From contig JBLNBX010000270.1 of NCBI GenBank assembly GCA_050260275.1, positions 1 to 24,122 on the forward strand: a stretch of 24,122 nt of DNA, read 5' to 3'. The stretch's first letter is position 1; each line of letters starts with the position of its first letter. This DNA is from DATMXS01 sp050260275. GTDB taxonomy: Bacteria > Acidobacteriota > Terriglobia > Bryobacterales > Bryobacteraceae. Made by a program: the position numbers and the translations under genes. Of the stretch, positions 21,829 to 24,122 are shown piece after piece. The notes under the pieces were generated by a model, which saw only the letters and a program-made list of their open reading frames with translations, was not told the origin of the DNA and did not search any database.

Positions 21829-24122
21829 ATGATGACACCTACTGAAGGGCCTCCTGAACGCTACGTCTGCATACACGGCCACTTCTACCAGCCGCCGCGG
21901 GAGAACCCGTGGCTGGAGGCCATTGAGCTCCAGGACTCGGCCTACCCGTACCACGACTGGAACGCCCGGATCGACGCTGAATGCTACGCGCCGAACTCGG
22001 CTTCCAGGGTGCTCGATCCGGACGGCCGCATCGAGAGCATCGTCAACAACTACGCGCTGATCAGCTACAACTTCGGGCCGACGCTGCTGGCGTGGATGCA
22101 GGAGTATTCGCTCGAAACCTACCAGCTAGTGATCGACGCCGACCGGCAGAGCGCGGCGCGCTTCTCCGGGCACGGCTCGGCGATGGCGCAGTGCTACAAC
22201 CACATGATCATGCCGCTGGCGAACCGGCGCGACAAGTATACGCAGGTGCGCTGGGGCATACGCGATTTCGTGCACAGGTTCGGACGTCGTCCGGAAGGCA
22301 TGTGGCTGCCCGAAACGGCGGTGGACTACCAGACGCTCGACATCCTGGCGGAACACGGCATCAAGTTCACCATCCTGTCGCCGTACCAGGCGCACCGGGT
22401 GAGGGCGCGCCGGAAGAACTGGACTGACGTGAGCGGCGGGCGCATCGACCCTTCCATGGCCTACAAGTTGCGCACGCCGTCGCACCGGAAGATCGCGATC
22501 TTCTTCTACGACGGGCCGGTGTCGCGCGCCGTGGCTTTCGAGCGGCTGCTCGACCGCGGCGAGTATCTCGCTGAGCGGCTGCTGGGACTGTTTTCGGCGC
22601 ACCGCACTTGGCCGCAACTGGCGCACATTGCCACCGACGGCGAAACCTACGGCCATCATCACCACCACGGCGAGATGGCGCTTTCGTACGCGCTCAAATA
22701 TATCGAGGAGCGCGGCGCCGCGCGGCTCACCAACTACGGCGAGTTTCTGGAGAAGCACCCTCCGCGCCAGGAGGTGCAGGTTTGGGAGAACACCGCCTGG
22801 AGCTGCATCCACGGCGTCGGCCGTTGGAACAGCTCCTGCGGGTGCAACAGCGGCGGCCATCCCCACTGGAACCAGGAGTGGCGGAGGCCGTTGCGCGAGG
22901 CGATGGACTGGCTGCGCGACGAGCTTATCCCGTTCTACGAGCGGCGCGGCGGCGAGCTGCTGAAGGACCCCTGGGCGGCACGGGACGACTACATCGAGGT
23001 CATACTGGACCGGTCTCCCGAGGTGCGCGAAGCGTTTTTCGCCACTCACGCCGTCCGGCCGCTCGATTGCGACGGCGCTATCGCTGCGCTGAAGCTTCTG
23101 GAACTCCAGCGCCACGCCATGCTGATGTACACGAGCTGCGGCTGGTTCTTCGACGAGCTGTCGGGCATCGAGACCGTTCAGGTTATCCAGTACGCCGGGC
23201 GCGCGATACAGCTCGCGAAGGAGTTGGGCGGGCCGGACCTGGAGGAACCGTTTCTCGAGCGCCTGGAACGTGCAAAGAGCAACCTGCCGGAGCACAAGAA
23301 CGGGCGGGTGATCTACAACAAGTGGGTCAAGCCGGCCATCGTGGATCTGCAAAAGGTGGGTGTCCACTACGCGGTGTCGTCCGTCTTCGACGGCACGCGG
23401 CAGGGGCGGATATATTCGTACTCCGTCGACGCGCACGATTACCGGCTGCTCACCGCCGGGAAGGCCAGGCTGGCGCTCGGCCGCGCGCGCATCACGTCTG
23501 AGATCACCTGCGAGTCTGCGGAGCTGTCCTTTGGCGTCGCGCACCTGGGCGACCACAATGTGGCGGGCGGCATCCGGACGTTCGTGGACATGGCGACCTA
23601 CGAGGAGACGGTGCGCCGGCTCACGTCGGTTTTCCGGCACGGCGATTTCGCCGAACTCGTCCGCGAGGTGGACCACGAGTTCGGCCCCGGCACATACTCG
23701 CTGGCGTTGCTGTTTCGTGACGAGCAGCGCCGCATCCTTCAGCAGATCCTCGCCGCGAACCTCGCCGAAGCCGAACGCGCGTTCAGGCATCTGTACGAGG
23801 ACCGCGTATCGCTTATCCGCTTCCTCGCAGAAACAGGCGTGCCCGCGCCGAAGCCGCTTGTCGTTGCCGCCGAGGTCACGCTAAACAACGATCTGCGTCG
23901 CGCTCTCGAGAGCGAGAACATGAACTTCGGCCGCATCGCCGCGCTGGTGGACGAGGTGACCACGGCCGGCGTCCCGTTCGACGCGACGACGCTTGAGTTC
24001 GCGCTCAGGAAGAATCTCGAGCGGATGGCGGAGCTGTTCTCTGCCGAGCCGGCGAGGCTCGATCTGTTGCAGGACCTTTCGGCCGGCATCCGGATATCGA
24101 AGCTGTTGCCCTTCGAGGTCCA
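21829..24122 (+). CDS. Glycoside hydrolase family 57 / DUF3536 protein (3' truncated by window)
   Basis: 764 complete codons are visible and the frame is open at the window edge. ATG 21829 (or 21832) precedes CIHGHFYQPPRENPW, the GH57 motif 1. GMWLPETAVD holds the probable nucleophile Glu162, and HIATDGETYGHHHHHGEMAL holds Asp270 in the next conserved block. From roughly residue 300 the sequence (ENTAWSCIHGVGRWNSSCGC, MLMYTSCGWFFDELSGIETVQ, then HKNGRVIYNKWVKP) matches the DUF3536 region that accompanies GH57 in a subfamily of unknown specificity. GH57 enzymes act on alpha-glucans (alpha-amylase, 4-alpha-glucanotransferase, branching). No signal peptide, so a cytosolic glycogen-related role is inferred. 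Several histidines and cysteines in the middle part may bind metal. Confidence 0.88.
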   Translation, partial: MMTPTEGPPERYVCIHGHFYQPPRENPWLEAIELQDSAYPYHDWNARIDAECYAPNSASRVLDPDGRIESIVNNYALISYNFGPTLLAWMQEYSLETYQLVIDADRQSAARFSGHGSAMAQCYNHMIMPLANRRDKYTQVRWGIRDFVHRFGRRPEGMWLPETAVDYQTLDILAEHGIKFTILSPYQAHRVRARRKNWTDVSGGRIDPSMAYKLRTPSHRKIAIFFYDGPVSRAVAFERLLDRGEYLAERLLGLFSAHRTWPQLAHIATDGETYGHHHHHGEMALSYALKYIEERGAARLTNYGEFLEKHPPRQEVQVWENTAWSCIHGVGRWNSSCGCNSGGHPHWNQEWRRPLREAMDWLRDELIPFYERRGGELLKDPWAARDDYIEVILDRSPEVREAFFATHAVRPLDCDGAIAALKLLELQRHAMLMYTSCGWFFDELSGIETVQVIQYAGRAIQLAKELGGPDLEEPFLERLERAKSNLPEHKNGRVIYNKWVKPAIVDLQKVGVHYAVSSVFDGTRQGRIYSYSVDAHDYRLLTAGKARLALGRARITSEITCESAELSFGVAHLGDHNVAGGIRTFVDMATYEETVRRLTSVFRHGDFAELVREVDHEFGPGTYSLALLFRDEQRRILQQILAANLAEAERAFRHLYEDRVSLIRFLAETGVPAPKPLVVAAEVTLNNDLRRALESENMNFGRIAALVDEVTTAGVPFDATTLEFALRKNLERMAELFSAEPARLDLLQDLSAGIRISKLLPFEV

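Noticed and set aside
22126..23790. A 554-codon antisense open frame opposite the GH57 gene
   Set aside because: The + strand frame carries the full GH57/DUF3536 motifs; the antisense frame is rich in Arg, Val and His and lacks any recognisable motif.
1..24122. tRNA or rRNA genes, CRISPR arrays, intact insertion sequences
   Set aside because: No cloverleaf, no regularly spaced repeat array and no transposase frame was seen on either strand; a covariance-model scan would be needed to exclude small RNAs.

Overview
The window is about 24 kb of GC-rich, densely packed Gram-negative DNA (Kdo transferase and lipid A 4'-kinase domains imply an LPS outer membrane). Several conserved hypothetical families (the 187-aa protein at 7746, the 226-aa exported protein at 12081, the MauE-thioredoxin fusion, paired DUF2382 proteins) and the dispersed palindromic repeats are of a kind I associate with Acidobacteriota of the Bryobacterales/Solibacter group. 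That assignment is inference from recall, not a search.

Layout. (1) 1-5030, + strand: the end of a hydrogenase-type respiratory operon. It holds the C-terminus of a HybA-like ferredoxin, a HybB/NrfD-type quinone-interacting membrane subunit, a sensor histidine kinase whose periplasmic domain carries two haem-c-like motifs, a sigma54-dependent NtrC-type regulator, and an archaemetzincin. The first four genes overlap, so electron transfer and its control look translationally coupled. (2) 5031-5585: a gene-free stretch of palindromes bracketed by a perfect 29-bp direct repeat. One copy lies in the end of the archaemetzincin gene and the other just before the next gene. (3) 5586-9705: a CRP/FNR-type regulator (+), a Tat-exported DUF362 protein (-), a conserved hypothetical (-), a structured AT-rich spacer, and a radical SAM/SPASM enzyme (+). 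(4) 9722-12097, - strand: a single-chain fusion of Kdo transferase (WaaA) and tetraacyldisaccharide 4'-kinase (LpxK), two consecutive lipid A/core steps, with a REP-like double hairpin read through in frame in the kinase half. (5) 12081-17615: an exported hypothetical, a CpdB/UshA-type periplasmic nucleotidase, then a - strand pair (exported amidohydrolase plus a small single-span membrane protein) divergent from a MauE/DoxX-thioredoxin membrane fusion. (6) 17862-21642, + strand: a lipoprotein with two internal repeats preceded by a good -24/-12 (sigma54) match, two DUF2382 (YsnF-like) stress proteins, and a thioredoxin-reductase-like flavoprotein; this reads as an envelope/redox stress cluster. 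(7) 21829 to the end: a large GH57/DUF3536 glycosidase, cut by the window edge.

The sigma54 regulator and the sigma54-like promoter lie 13 kb apart in the same window, which suggests but does not show a regulatory link. No tRNA, rRNA, CRISPR array or intact transposase was seen. Long antisense open frames throughout are treated as shadows of high-GC genes.
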